DNA from: a virus
DNA: 52,733 nucleotides
Direction: 5' to 3' (one strand)
Virus record (IMG/VR): IMGVR_UViG_3300010400_000010
Coordinates: 1 to 52,733 of that record
Part shown: positions 1 through 7,166 of the stretch, one piece after another
Layout of the letters: each line of letters starts with the position of its first letter
How positions within the stretch are numbered: the stretch's first letter is position 1
Notes under the pieces: generated by a model
Database searches by the model: none
What the model saw: only the letters and a program-made list of their open reading frames with translations
What the model was told of the DNA's origin: nothing
Translations under genes and position numbers: made by a program

Positions 1-123
1 CGATGAAGGATGAAGCTGGAAACATCATCATGATCGAAGACCCTGAGGGAAAAGCTACCTTGAACGGTGACTTGGAAGAATTCTACGGAGCTGAAACGGT
101 TGTAGACTACGTTCGTTCCAAAG
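1..123. repeat. Direct terminal repeat, left copy
   Basis: Bases 1-123 are identical to 52611-52733. The repeat lies inside a coding sequence that is open across the join. The simplest reading is an assembly overlap on a circular or circularly permuted genome, not a biological terminal repeat, because a 123-base overlap inside a gene has no function of its own. Confidence 0.95.
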
Positions 124-407
124 TTCAAGGTGAGCTTCAAAAGGTGCAAATAGACGAAACCGACTCCCTCTCGATGGATGAGAAACGAGCCAAACTCCTC
201 GCTTGGATTGCCAACGACTTCGGCGGTACTGGTGAACGTGGCGGCGCTGCAATCAAAAAGAAAATGAATAGTGTCCTTGAAATCGGCGCCGAACTTGCAG
301 AAGTCTGCAAGTTGCTCGCAACCCCCGGTAACACCATGGAAAAGACATTGGAACTTGTTGCAAAACAATCCGAGTTGCTTACCCGAATGATGTCCTTCAA
401 ACCCTGA
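1..407 (+). CDS. Abundant-looking unknown phage protein, 3' part (gene crosses the circular join)
   Basis: This is the downstream part of the gene that begins at 52403. Joined across the repeat it gives a 204-residue protein. The N-terminus is Thr/Pro-rich (MPTETTTPTT), followed by a probable beta-rich part and a helical C-terminal half ending MSFKP. The ATG at position 3 is an internal methionine, not the start. Codons favour C-ending Asn, Tyr, Phe and Asp and resemble those of the major capsid gene more than the rest of the genome, which suggests high expression. It is the first gene after a sigma-54-type promoter (52211-52227) and is followed by a strong terminator, so it forms a single-gene transcription unit. 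I do not recognise the family. Its middle (YGAETVVDYV, then a basic helix) loosely resembles the product of 41772-42260. Confidence 0.9.
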   Translation, partial: MKDEAGNIIMIEDPEGKATLNGDLEEFYGAETVVDYVRSKVQGELQKVQIDETDSLSMDEKRAKLLAWIANDFGGTGERGGAAIKKKMNSVLEIGAELAEVCKLLATPGNTMEKTLELVAKQSELLTRMMSFKP

Positions 408-433
408 TAGTTAAAGCTCGTTAAAGCTTCCAT

Positions 434-467
434 AAGCCCCTTAGGTTAACTCCTGAGGGGCTTTTAG
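434..467 (+). terminator. Strong intrinsic terminator after the 204-residue protein gene
   Basis: AAGCCCC and GGGGCTTTT form a long GC-rich stem, with AGG/CCT continuing inward around a short TTAACT loop, followed by T-rich sequence. It starts 26 bases after the stop codon at 407. The A-run on the other side makes it potentially bidirectional. It isolates this gene from the origin region and terminase block. Confidence 0.85.
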
Positions 468-634
468 TTTCCCTATCTTCTCTCCACCCTGATCTACTTA
501 GAAAAACGCCTTGGCGGCCTTATAAAGCTCTAGGAAACACCGGGGAGCTTTACGCTTTGCCTTTGATTTGATGGCTTTATCGCCTTTATTGCCGTCAAAG
601 GGGGGGGTACCTCGCGACCCCTGTCCGTTGCTAC

Positions 635-722
635 AAACTCAACTTCTACAAGCAAACTCAATTCCACTTATAAAGTGAGTCAATTCTACTTCTATAAGAG
701 AAATCGATTCTACTTATATAAG
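635..722 (+). repeat. Four degenerate iterons
   Basis: Related units begin near 635, 654, 676 and 701. They share the core TCAAYTCYACTTMTATAAG with a few changes (the last has TCGATTC), and core-to-core spacing is 19, 22 and 24 bases. They run straight into the AT-rich tract. This spacing fits a protein bound about twice per helical turn pair, as in iteron origins. Confidence 0.7.
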
Positions 723-810
723 TAAATTATATTAATTATATATAAAAAAAAAAAATAAATAACTATAAGAGTACTAAGAAGATGGAGCTAGTAGGAACTA
801 GAAGGAACAA

Positions 811-850
811 GAAAGTGAAGTTGTAGGAAAGTGAAGAATCAAGAAAGTGA
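811..850 (+). repeat. Three GAAAGTGA repeats at 16-base spacing
   Basis: GAAAGTGA occurs at 811, 827 and 843, exactly 16 bases apart, inside a strand-biased purine-rich stretch (about 775-850). The stretch lies between the AT-rich tract and the right inverted-repeat arm. Confidence 0.8.
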
Positions 851-970
851 TTCACCATCATCGAGAGGGCGCGAGAGGTACCCCCTGCTTTAACGCCATC
901 AAAGGCAATAAAGCCCTCAAAGCACGTCAAACGTTAAAGCTCTAGTTGTACCATTAAGAGCTTAAACATC

Positions 971-1198
971 CTAGTTCACTATCTACTTTATCGTTCTCCT
1001 ACATATCCTCCTAATTATCAATCACATACAACGTTTACTATCACAACTAATCTCCATCAATCATATAATCACCATCCCCTACCACCTCGCAGTTGTGCGC
1101 GTGGTTTGGACTAATGTAATGTCACAAAATGTTCATTTTTGAAATCCTAAACCAATATCTATAAATAAAATAGAATAAGCTTATAGAAGCAAGATGGG
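971..1198. other. Non-coding leader region, no gene seen
   Basis: This AT-rich sequence has a pyrimidine-rich plus strand from about 960 to 1090 and many short CATC/ATCA stretches. No ORF of credible length or start context is present. TAAACCA at 1148-1154 is the inverted partner of TGGTTTA at 1205-1211 inside the sigma-54-type promoter. Nothing else is recognised. Confidence 0.5.
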
Positions 1199-1215
1199 TT
1201 GGCATGGTTTATGCT
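1199..1215 (+). promoter_or_regulatory. Sigma-54-type promoter P1 (terminase block)
   Basis: The site TTGGCATGGTTTATGCT matches the -24/-12 consensus (TGGCAY, then GC exactly 12 bases after the GG). The predicted start is near 1225. The first substantial gene downstream is the small terminase candidate at 1376. It is one of seven such sites in this genome, most likely activated by the phage's own activator at 43879-44706. Confidence 0.8.
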
Positions 1216-1236
1216 AGAGAGATGGAGAAGTTAGAG

Positions 1237-1353
1237 ATGGAAAAAATACTAGATCAAAATATGAAAAACCTCGAAAACTACAGCACCACAGCGCAGAACA
1301 TTATCAAGAACAGTGGGTTGGTGAAAGTGTGGATCGCAAAAAACAAAAAGTAA
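1237..1353 (+). CDS. Small unknown protein, 38 aa, first ORF after P1
   Basis: An open frame ends in TAA at 1351-1353. An ATG at 1222 would give 43 residues but lies at or before the predicted transcript start of P1, so the ATG at 1237 (38 residues) or 1261 (30 residues, in context CAAAATATG) is more likely. The product is basic, ends WIAKNKK, and has no recognised domain. It could be a real leader peptide or chance. The only support is its position between promoter and terminase and its small gap (22 bases) to the next start. Confidence 0.35.
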   Translation: MEKILDQNMKNLENYSTTAQNIIKNSGLVKVWIAKNKK

Positions 1354-1375
1354 GAGTCAAAAATCCTAAAACCAG

Positions 1376-1837
1376 ATGTCCCCCTCACAGTCAAACGAAA
1401 TTAAGTTCTTTCATTCACAAGGATATTCTTGTGAAGAAATTGCGCGTTCGACAAGAATGGAGTTGGGGGTGGTGAAATTTGTTTTAGGAAAGCTTCAGAA
1501 TGGAGAGAGTATTGATAGTGGGGATAATGAAGATGCAGTAAGGACGAAAAAAACCAAACACGATCTCCACGAATTAACAGACGAAGCAATCTCGTGTGTT
1601 AAGGAAGTGATGAGAAGTGCAGAAGTAAACTCGCCAGTGAAGCTGAAAGCAGCGTTGTGGTTGATTGAACATGCGATTATGTTGAAAGAACCGCCAAAAG
1701 ATGGAATGGTGGTGAACAACAATCTTCAGATCAACCAGAGTATAACACAATCGTTGTCGATGAGTGAGAAAGCAAAACAAGAAGCTCTTGGACAAGCAAA
1801 GAAGATATTAGAAGTGGTGAGTGAAACGGCAAGTTAG
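1376..1837 (+). CDS. terS: Small terminase subunit (candidate)
   Basis: The 153-residue protein lies just upstream of the large terminase. The N-terminal about 40 residues look like a helix-turn-helix (MSPSQSNEIK, then a GYSCEEIARSTRM helix pair), the usual DNA-recognition part of small terminases. The middle is charged and helical, and the C-terminus (SMSEKAKQEALGQAKKI) could be the oligomerisation helix. The role is recognition of packaging sites on concatemeric DNA and stimulation of the large subunit. The assignment rests on position, size and the HTH pattern. Any phage HTH regulator would be the alternative. The gene follows P1 and is followed by a hairpin at 1849-1868. Confidence 0.65.
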   Translation: MSPSQSNEIKFFHSQGYSCEEIARSTRMELGVVKFVLGKLQNGESIDSGDNEDAVRTKKTKHDLHELTDEAISCVKEVMRSAEVNSPVKLKAALWLIEHAIMLKEPPKDGMVVNNNLQINQSITQSLSMSEKAKQEALGQAKKILEVVSETAS

Positions 1838-1848
1838 AATAACTCAAA

Positions 1849-1868
1849 CGGCATCGGCCTAGATGCCG
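1849..1868 (+). terminator. Hairpin after terS, possible terminator or processing site
   Basis: A perfect 7-base-pair stem CGGCATC/GATGCCG with loop GGCCTA begins 12 bases after the stop at 1837 and is followed by ATAGCATTCTCATTTTT. The T-run is displaced, so termination would be partial. The identical stem recurs at 46542-46558. Confidence 0.5.
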
Positions 1869-1995
1869 ATAGCATTCTCATTTTTAAAACCATTTCTACT
1901 TCTTCTATAACCAAACAAACGGCGGAGCGAAGCGGAGCCGGTGAACAAAACTGCTAAAGATTCTCAAAACTTGATATTAAAAACCAACAACCTCT

Positions 1996-2193
1996 ATGTT
2001 TGAACCTTTTCATCCAATGTATAAAGACTTTGCAGCTTGGGAAAAAATGCAAAAACAAGGGTTGATTGGAAAAGATGGCCGTTGTTTGATGGGAAACAAG
2101 CCAGAACTTAGATTGGGAATGTTGTGTGATAATGTGGATGAGGAAGTGAGAAAGAGATTTGAACAAGAACATTTGATGTTGAAGGAAAAATGA
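1996..2193 (+). CDS. Small unknown protein, 65 aa
   Basis: This is a charged 65-residue protein (starts MFEPFHPMYK) rich in aromatic residues at the N-terminus and charged helix at the C-terminus. It starts in the typical context of this genome (AACAACCTCTATG, no Shine-Dalgarno). Its stop overlaps the start of a small membrane peptide gene by ATGA, so translation is probably coupled. No family recognised. Confidence 0.6.
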   Translation: MFEPFHPMYKDFAAWEKMQKQGLIGKDGRCLMGNKPELRLGMLCDNVDEEVRKRFEQEHLMLKEK

Positions 2194-2291
2194 AAACAAG
2201 CATGAATGACGAGAGCAGAAAATTTTACGATTGTGTGTTGATATTAGAGTTGATTTTAGTTGGATTGTTGATTGTTGGGTGGTATAAATAA
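2190..2291 (+). CDS. Small membrane peptide, 33 aa
   Basis: The ATG overlaps the TGA of the preceding gene (ATGA). The 33-residue product has a short polar N-terminus (MKTSMNDESRK) and one predicted membrane segment (VLILELILVGLLIVGW). It ends 10 bases before the preferred large terminase start. The function is unknown. Several such one-pass peptides are scattered in this genome (35450-35563, 40187-40306). Confidence 0.55.
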   Translation: MKTSMNDESRKFYDCVLILELILVGLLIVGWYK

Positions 2292-2301
2292 AATTTTTCT
2301 A

Positions 2302-4146
2302 ATGCCTACACAAGCAGATATTGATAAGATGATAGAGGAGATAAGGAAATCTGCTGGTGGAAATGTTGTAGCTGGTGGTCAATTCAACGGCCCCTCAGGA
2401 TCACAACCAAATCCCGCTTCTACTACCGAACCCCCGGCCCCGGCGATCCAGAATCAACAAAGTGATCTTCCTACAACATCACCCAGCAACAACGAGTTTA
2501 AAGGTTTCTCCTCAGTTGATGCCGTTGAAGAATCTTGTGTATTGTTTAATGATCCAGTAGACATGCTCTACACAATAGATGATGAACTTCTAGGAGGAAA
2601 ATATAAACTCCATCCATGGCAAGTCCGAATCATGTTGGATTTTGCAAAAGAATCCAATTCAGACAATCCTTTTCGAGGAGTATTAAGAGCTGCAAACGGA
2701 AGTGGTAAGGATCAAAAAATCCTAGCTCCCTGTGCTTTGTGGATGTTGTTAAGGTATCCTGAAGCTCTAACGATTCTCACTTCTAGTTCTGGATTTCAAT
2801 TAGATACTAGAACCGATGCTCCATTAAAAAGACTAGCCAACTGCGCTAATCGAAAGTTGTTTGGAAATGAACCAATTCTGAAAATCAACTACCGGCATTA
2901 CACAAACTTGCGAAATGGTTCTATAACTGAGTTGTTCGCAACCGACGAACCGGGAAAGGCCGAAGGAGCACATCCAATTTCTCCAGGTCGCCACTTTTTT
3001 ATTGGAGTCTCAGAAGCAAAAACCGTAGAGGAAAAAATTTTCCAAGCCCTTCACAGGTGTAATGGATTTACAAAACGTCTAGATGTCTCCTCACCGGGAA
3101 TGGAAACCGGCTCCTTCTACAACCACTGCACCCGAGATGATGATACTTGGACCCAATATCATGTAACAGCTTTTGATTGTCCACATTTGAGTGCAGGATA
3201 TATTAAGGAGACTGAAAAAGAATACGGATTAAATTCCACATTCTACAACTCCATGATTCTTGCTGAGTTTGGAGGAACCTCAGAAGACCTGATAGTGATG
3301 GGATATCTTCCGTTGAACAGATTATACAAGTCTATTTCAAAAGGTGAAGTTAAATATGTTGCCGAAGAATTCAATACAGGAGGTTTAGACTTATCGATGG
3401 GTGGTGATGAACAAGTTTTAATCATCAGAAACGGTAACAAAGTTCTAGGAATCGAAACCTTTCACATAACTGATGCAAATGAAATCGAATCTCATCTCCA
3501 TAACTTGTTTGAAAAATGGCACCTCAACGACGAAAGAAGTGTTGTCTATGCCGATGCAGGTGGAAGTGGGGCACCAATCATTAATCATCTTCGACGTGCC
3601 GGTTATGAAAATGTGCGATATGTCACCAACCAATCCACACCAAGAAACAAATTTGCCTATAACAACATTGGAACAGAGGGTTGGTTTCATTTAAAAAGAT
3701 TGATTGAGTTAGAGATTCCCATCCTTCCAGACAATGATTTGTTGAAATCCCAACTTGCTACAAGATATTACAAGATAGACCAAAAGAATCGTTATTGTTT
3801 GGAATTGAAAAAAGAAGCAAAAGCCAAAGGACATAAAAGTCCAGACAGGGGAGATGCACTAGTTCTTGCGTTTTCCACCTACAATCTTGCTCTGACACTT
3901 GATGGAAGTTTCAAAGACAGTGTTGTAATTACTAGACAATCTCTAGATGACCTTCTTTCCACTGATGATGGAAAATTCCGTTATATGTCCGACATGATCA
4001 AAGATAAACGAAAAGGATCAGACATCATGGGAGGACATAGAAATCAGAGTTCAATTTCCAAAATGCTCCCTTCACAACGGATGCACTTAGAGTTTTTGTT
4101 GAGTGATATCCGAAACCGTCCTAAAAAGTTAGAAACCAAAAGTTAA
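2302..4146 (+). CDS. terL: Terminase large subunit
   Basis: The 614-residue protein is the DNA packaging motor with nuclease. Walker A is AANGSGKD (G133, K136) after a conserved HPWQVRIM segment. The C-terminal RNase H-like nuclease has GGLDLSMGGDE (D363), then YADAGGSG and PDRGDAL (D515, D518). The first 75 residues are Pro/Ser/Gln-rich linker. An upstream in-frame ATG at 2272 would overlap the preceding peptide gene. MPTQADID at 2302, after TTTTTCTA, is the better start. It joins the portal ring to translocate DNA into the procapsid. Neighbours are the small terminase candidate, a small acidic protein and the portal, a standard packaging order. Confidence 0.95.
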   Translation: MPTQADIDKMIEEIRKSAGGNVVAGGQFNGPSGSQPNPASTTEPPAPAIQNQQSDLPTTSPSNNEFKGFSSVDAVEESCVLFNDPVDMLYTIDDELLGGKYKLHPWQVRIMLDFAKESNSDNPFRGVLRAANGSGKDQKILAPCALWMLLRYPEALTILTSSSGFQLDTRTDAPLKRLANCANRKLFGNEPILKINYRHYTNLRNGSITELFATDEPGKAEGAHPISPGRHFFIGVSEAKTVEEKIFQALHRCNGFTKRLDVSSPGMETGSFYNHCTRDDDTWTQYHVTAFDCPHLSAGYIKETEKEYGLNSTFYNSMILAEFGGTSEDLIVMGYLPLNRLYKSISKGEVKYVAEEFNTGGLDLSMGGDEQVLIIRNGNKVLGIETFHITDANEIESHLHNLFEKWHLNDERSVVYADAGGSGAPIINHLRRAGYENVRYVTNQSTPRNKFAYNNIGTEGWFHLKRLIELEIPILPDNDLLKSQLATRYYKIDQKNRYCLELKKEAKAKGHKSPDRGDALVLAFSTYNLALTLDGSFKDSVVITRQSLDDLLSTDDGKFRYMSDMIKDKRKGSDIMGGHRNQSSISKMLPSQRMHLEFLLSDIRNRPKKLETKS

Positions 4147-4153
4147 CAACCAT

Positions 4154-4456
4154 ATGTCCACACTTCCTACAAAACAGTTTATGTCTCTTAGTTCAAAGAA
4201 ATCCGGCCCTCCGTCAGGAGGGCCATTGGACAAAACTACAACTCCATCAAGTTCCTCCACTAACCAAATGGACGCAAAACTTGAGGAGTGTATGGCCTAC
4301 ATCCAAGAAAACCTTGATCCATCCCAAATCCCACAACTCATTCAGATGTTGAGCAGCGAAGGAGAAGAACCAATGGATGAAGAAACTGGCGATGAAGAGG
4401 ACAGTGGCGGCCCTCCAAAAAAGTTGAAAAAATTCTCCACAGAAGGAATGGAATAG
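4154..4456 (+). CDS. Small acidic protein between terminase and portal, 100 aa
   Basis: This 100-residue protein has a Ser/Pro/Gly-rich N-terminus, a short helical core (LEECMAYIQENLDPSQIPQL) and an acidic run (EGEEPMDEETGDEEDSGG) followed by a basic tail (PPKKLKKF). It starts 7 bases after terL in the context AACAACCATATG. No known fold is recognised. A role in assembly or packaging is inferred only from position. Confidence 0.75.
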   Translation: MSTLPTKQFMSLSSKKSGPPSGGPLDKTTTPSSSSTNQMDAKLEECMAYIQENLDPSQIPQLIQMLSSEGEEPMDEETGDEEDSGGPPKKLKKFSTEGME

Positions 4457-4490
4457 TTCTCACCAAAGTTCATCGGCCCTCCTCAAACAT

Positions 4491-6359
4491 ATGCCACGCA
4501 ATCCCACTTACACAACCGGAGAACCTCTACGGACACAACTGAAATCTGTCCCTACAGCAGAATCAATTTCTCCTGTTGTCGAGAAGGCCGACGAACAAAA
4601 CCAACAAGGTCAACTACAAGCAGTGTTGGATATGTTGGTAGACTACGAAGATTATGATGATGCAAAAGAACAGTTGTTGAAGTTGGAACAAATGTCTGAA
4701 AGCTTGGAACAAGAAGCCAACATCAATCGTGATTTACGCTACACAAACATAGATGTGGTTGCAGAAAAACAATCTGGTAAACTAGCTCCAGATGAAATCT
4801 ACACACCAATACATTTAATCGACACCAACATTCGCAGGGAACAAGCAAAGATTGTAGCATATATAACTTCTTCTCGAAGGGCTTACATTCTTAGGTGCGT
4901 TGAAAAACCAGACCTAAGTGTTGATCTGATGGAACAAGACTTCACAACACGTTGTAGATATGATGGGTGGAAAAAATCCTTCTTCCGTGTTATTGACGGA
5001 ATGCAGTTACACAAGCATGGAATCTTCGAGGTAATGTTCGATGATTCTAAACCCGGCGATTTTATCGTAGAAGACATTCCTTATGAAGATTTCCCAATGT
5101 ATACAGACACCCGAGATATTCAAGCTTCTGAAATGCTCATGCGACGAGTGCCGTTCACTAAGACGCAGCTTGCTTATCTTGTTGTTAAACGAGGATTTGA
5201 TTCGGCACAAATCCAAAAAGTCATTTCTTCGTTTGAACAGAAAAAAGATGTTTCAACAGTTAAGATCGAAAAAGTCTTCTTCCGCAAAGACGGCGTAGTT
5301 TATGTGGGATGGAGTTGTGTAAAATATGCAGATGGTTGGTTGAGAGAACCAAGAAAGTTATTTTTAGGAAAAAAATCAAAAGTTGGAGATCAATTTGTAG
5401 ACACTTATGAATCAAAATACCCTTTTGCAATTGCTCCCTATAACATATCAGAGGACACGTGTTTGTCTGATGGCAGAGGACGCGCTGCACTTGATCAATG
5501 GGACCAAGACGCAATGTCAAGTTTGCAATCTTCCTTTATTACAGCACACCGCAGAGCAAGTGGATTTTACTGGGCTAACGACACAGATGACCCCAACTCA
5601 ACTGGAAAAGTCACAAACTTAACTTTACGTCAAGGCCAAGTCATAGACAAGAAAATGCAGTCCTTTCAACTGTCTCCTCCAGACAGTAGCATGTTAACTG
5701 CAACTCAGAGTGTAAGCCAATTCAACTCTCAACAACAATCTTCTATCGACTTCACGGCAATGAACCGTGAAGATAGTAAGAAAACCGCAACAGAAATTCA
5801 AGCCGCACAAGCAGAAGGAGCAATGTTATCTACAACTCAAGTTAGTGTGTTTGCAGATGCAATGCAACAAGTAGGGCAGATGTGTTTTGAAATATATGTT
5901 TCTAGAGTAGTTGCAGGTTATATCAAACCTCCAGTTCCTCTTGGAATGTACGTGATGTATACATATCAAGTAAAACCCGCAGGAGATGTAGATGTTATTG
6001 AACGTCAAGAAACCCTCACTCGTATGCTACAACTTTGGCCCATCGTTTCTCAAACAGCCATCTCAGTTCCATACCTCCAAAAACTCCTAATGTTGGCGTT
6101 CCCCAACGATGCAGTACAATGGGTTCAGCTTATACAAGAAGATCAAGTTAAGAACCAGCTCCTCATGTCATTAAGCACAGTTCTAAAATCTGCAATCACC
6201 GATCCTCAAACTGGCCATCTAGAACCCCAGTTCGAGCACGATGGAGGAAGGATAGTTCAGTTGTTCAACCAAGTTCAACAAGTTCTACAAGGTGGACAAG
6301 AACAACAAGGACAAAAAGCTCCACAAGGAACTCGCACTCAACAACAACTCTCAGCTTAA
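4491..6359 (+). CDS. Portal protein
   Basis: The 622-residue protein has the size and layout of podovirus portals. It has a helical N-terminal region, a long beta/alpha wing and the characteristic stretch KKTATEIQAAQAEGAM before the C-terminal helices, with a Gln-rich tail (QQGQKAPQGTRTQQQ). It would form the 12-subunit ring at one capsid vertex, dock the terminase during packaging and hold the tail afterwards. It begins at ATG in context TCAAACATATG. Family membership is inferred from motif style, length and position between terL and scaffold/capsid. Confidence 0.88.
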   Translation: MPRNPTYTTGEPLRTQLKSVPTAESISPVVEKADEQNQQGQLQAVLDMLVDYEDYDDAKEQLLKLEQMSESLEQEANINRDLRYTNIDVVAEKQSGKLAPDEIYTPIHLIDTNIRREQAKIVAYITSSRRAYILRCVEKPDLSVDLMEQDFTTRCRYDGWKKSFFRVIDGMQLHKHGIFEVMFDDSKPGDFIVEDIPYEDFPMYTDTRDIQASEMLMRRVPFTKTQLAYLVVKRGFDSAQIQKVISSFEQKKDVSTVKIEKVFFRKDGVVYVGWSCVKYADGWLREPRKLFLGKKSKVGDQFVDTYESKYPFAIAPYNISEDTCLSDGRGRAALDQWDQDAMSSLQSSFITAHRRASGFYWANDTDDPNSTGKVTNLTLRQGQVIDKKMQSFQLSPPDSSMLTATQSVSQFNSQQQSSIDFTAMNREDSKKTATEIQAAQAEGAMLSTTQVSVFADAMQQVGQMCFEIYVSRVVAGYIKPPVPLGMYVMYTYQVKPAGDVDVIERQETLTRMLQLWPIVSQTAISVPYLQKLLMLAFPNDAVQWVQLIQEDQVKNQLLMSLSTVLKSAITDPQTGHLEPQFEHDGGRIVQLFNQVQQVLQGGQEQQGQKAPQGTRTQQQLSA

Positions 6360-6362
6360 CAT

Positions 6363-6854
6363 ATGAAAAAATTCTTGGTATTTGATGTAGAATCTAATGG
6401 TCTAAATGGTTCACCTTTTGCGATTGGTTATGTAATTGTTGATGAACTTTTAAATGAGCTAGATTTTGGATGGTGTACTTGTAATGTTGATGAAAAAGAA
6501 GCAGGAGAAAGTTTAAAGTGGCTAAAAGAAAATATTCCTCATGAAGTTCTATATGGTGGTGGTTGTAGTCAAGAGTCAATGTTGAGATGGTTTTTTGGTG
6601 TGGTAGAAGCAAACAAAGATGCAATACTTGTTTGTGATTGTGGTTATCCAGTAGAAACAAATATGTTAAAACTGGCTGGTATTCCAGTCTATCCACTTCA
6701 TGAAGTAGCTACAGCACTTATGCTCTGTGAAAAAGATCCAATTGGAATTTTTGATAGATTACCAAATGAGCTTCCAAAACATCATCCTTTAAATGATGCT
6801 AGACAATCGGCTAGAGTTTGGATTAGTTGTTTAGATCAAATTCAAAATAAGTAA
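6363..6854 (+). CDS. DnaQ-like (DEDDh) 3'-5' exonuclease-like protein
   Basis: The 163-residue protein carries exonuclease motif I near the N-terminus (FDVESNGLNG, D8 and E10), a middle Asp (CDCGYPVETN) and a DEDDh-type motif III (HHPLNDARQSARVW). These are the metal-binding residues of the DnaQ/exonuclease I fold. It is short for a standalone exonuclease but complete in motif order. The polymerase at 32707-35154 has its own proofreading domain, so this is a second exonuclease. It sits between portal and scaffold genes and uses more A/T-ending codons than its neighbours, which suggests a later-acquired cargo gene. RNA or DNA as substrate cannot be told. Confidence 0.7.
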   Translation: MKKFLVFDVESNGLNGSPFAIGYVIVDELLNELDFGWCTCNVDEKEAGESLKWLKENIPHEVLYGGGCSQESMLRWFFGVVEANKDAILVCDCGYPVETNMLKLAGIPVYPLHEVATALMLCEKDPIGIFDRLPNELPKHHPLNDARQSARVWISCLDQIQNK

Positions 6855-6860
6855 CATCTT

Positions 6861-7166
6861 ATGCCCCGACCACTATCAAACTATCGTCCACAATACTTAG
6901 GTCCAAAAGACACTCCACCAACAGCAAGTGAAGGAGAACTCTTCAACACTGCTGTAAATTTTCTCCAAACAGATTATTCAAAAAAACTCTTAGTAATTCT
7001 CAACAAACGTCGAGAAGAACTAATGTCTAAAGTTTGTTCCCAATCTGTTTCAATGGAGAAAACAGAGCTAGACGTTAAAATCCTCGGTGCCCAACTGCAA
7101 CAACTCAACAACATACTAGATATCATATATGATCCGAAACAATTCGTGGAAAAATATTCAGCTTAA
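6861..7166 (+). CDS. Small helical protein before the scaffold, 101 aa
   Basis: The 101-residue protein has a Pro-rich N-terminus and a helical remainder with heptad-like spacing (KLLVILNKRREELMSK, LGAQLQQLNNILDII). Similar small helical proteins often sit between portal and scaffold in phages. Its 3' end overlaps the first ATG of the scaffold frame by 38 bases. Function unknown. Confidence 0.7.
   Translation: MPRPLSNYRPQYLGPKDTPPTASEGELFNTAVNFLQTDYSKKLLVILNKRREELMSKVCSQSVSMEKTELDVKILGAQLQQLNNILDIIYDPKQFVEKYSA

Larger units (their letters stand above)
573..914. repeat. Long imperfect inverted repeat around the origin core
   Basis: GGGGGTACCTCGCG (603-616) reappears on the opposite strand at 870-885 as GGGGGTACCTCTCGCG. 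Outside it, GGCTTTATCGCCTTT (from about 573) matches the reverse complement near 900-914 (GGCTTTATTGCCTTT). The arms enclose the iterons, the AT-rich tract and the phased repeats, with an element-like symmetry around the origin core. Confidence 0.8.
520..970. other. Candidate replication origin
   Basis: This 450-base stretch has no credible gene. It holds, in order, an AAAGCTC/GAGCTTT hairpin (524-551), the left arm of a long imperfect inverted repeat (about 573-616), four degenerate iterons (635-722), a nearly pure A/T tract (721-772, including a 12-base A run), three GAAAGTGA repeats with 16-base phasing (811-850), the right inverted-repeat arm (about 870-914) and a second AAGCTCT/AGAGCTT hairpin (about 936-963). 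Iterons beside an AT-rich unwinding stretch are the usual plan of initiator-dependent origins. Its place between the divergent gene modules fits. No RepA/DnaA-like initiator is recognised, so this is inference. Confidence 0.6.

Noticed and set aside
1921-1941. GGCGGAGCGAAGCGGAGCC as a repeat element or REP
   Set aside because: Only one copy was noticed, with a short internal direct repeat and weak pairing. No function can be supported.
5465-5481. GG-GC spaced site ATGGCAGAGGACGCGCT in the portal gene
   Set aside because: TGGCAG is not the -24 consensus, and GC at -12 is in a GC-rich codon run. Probably chance.
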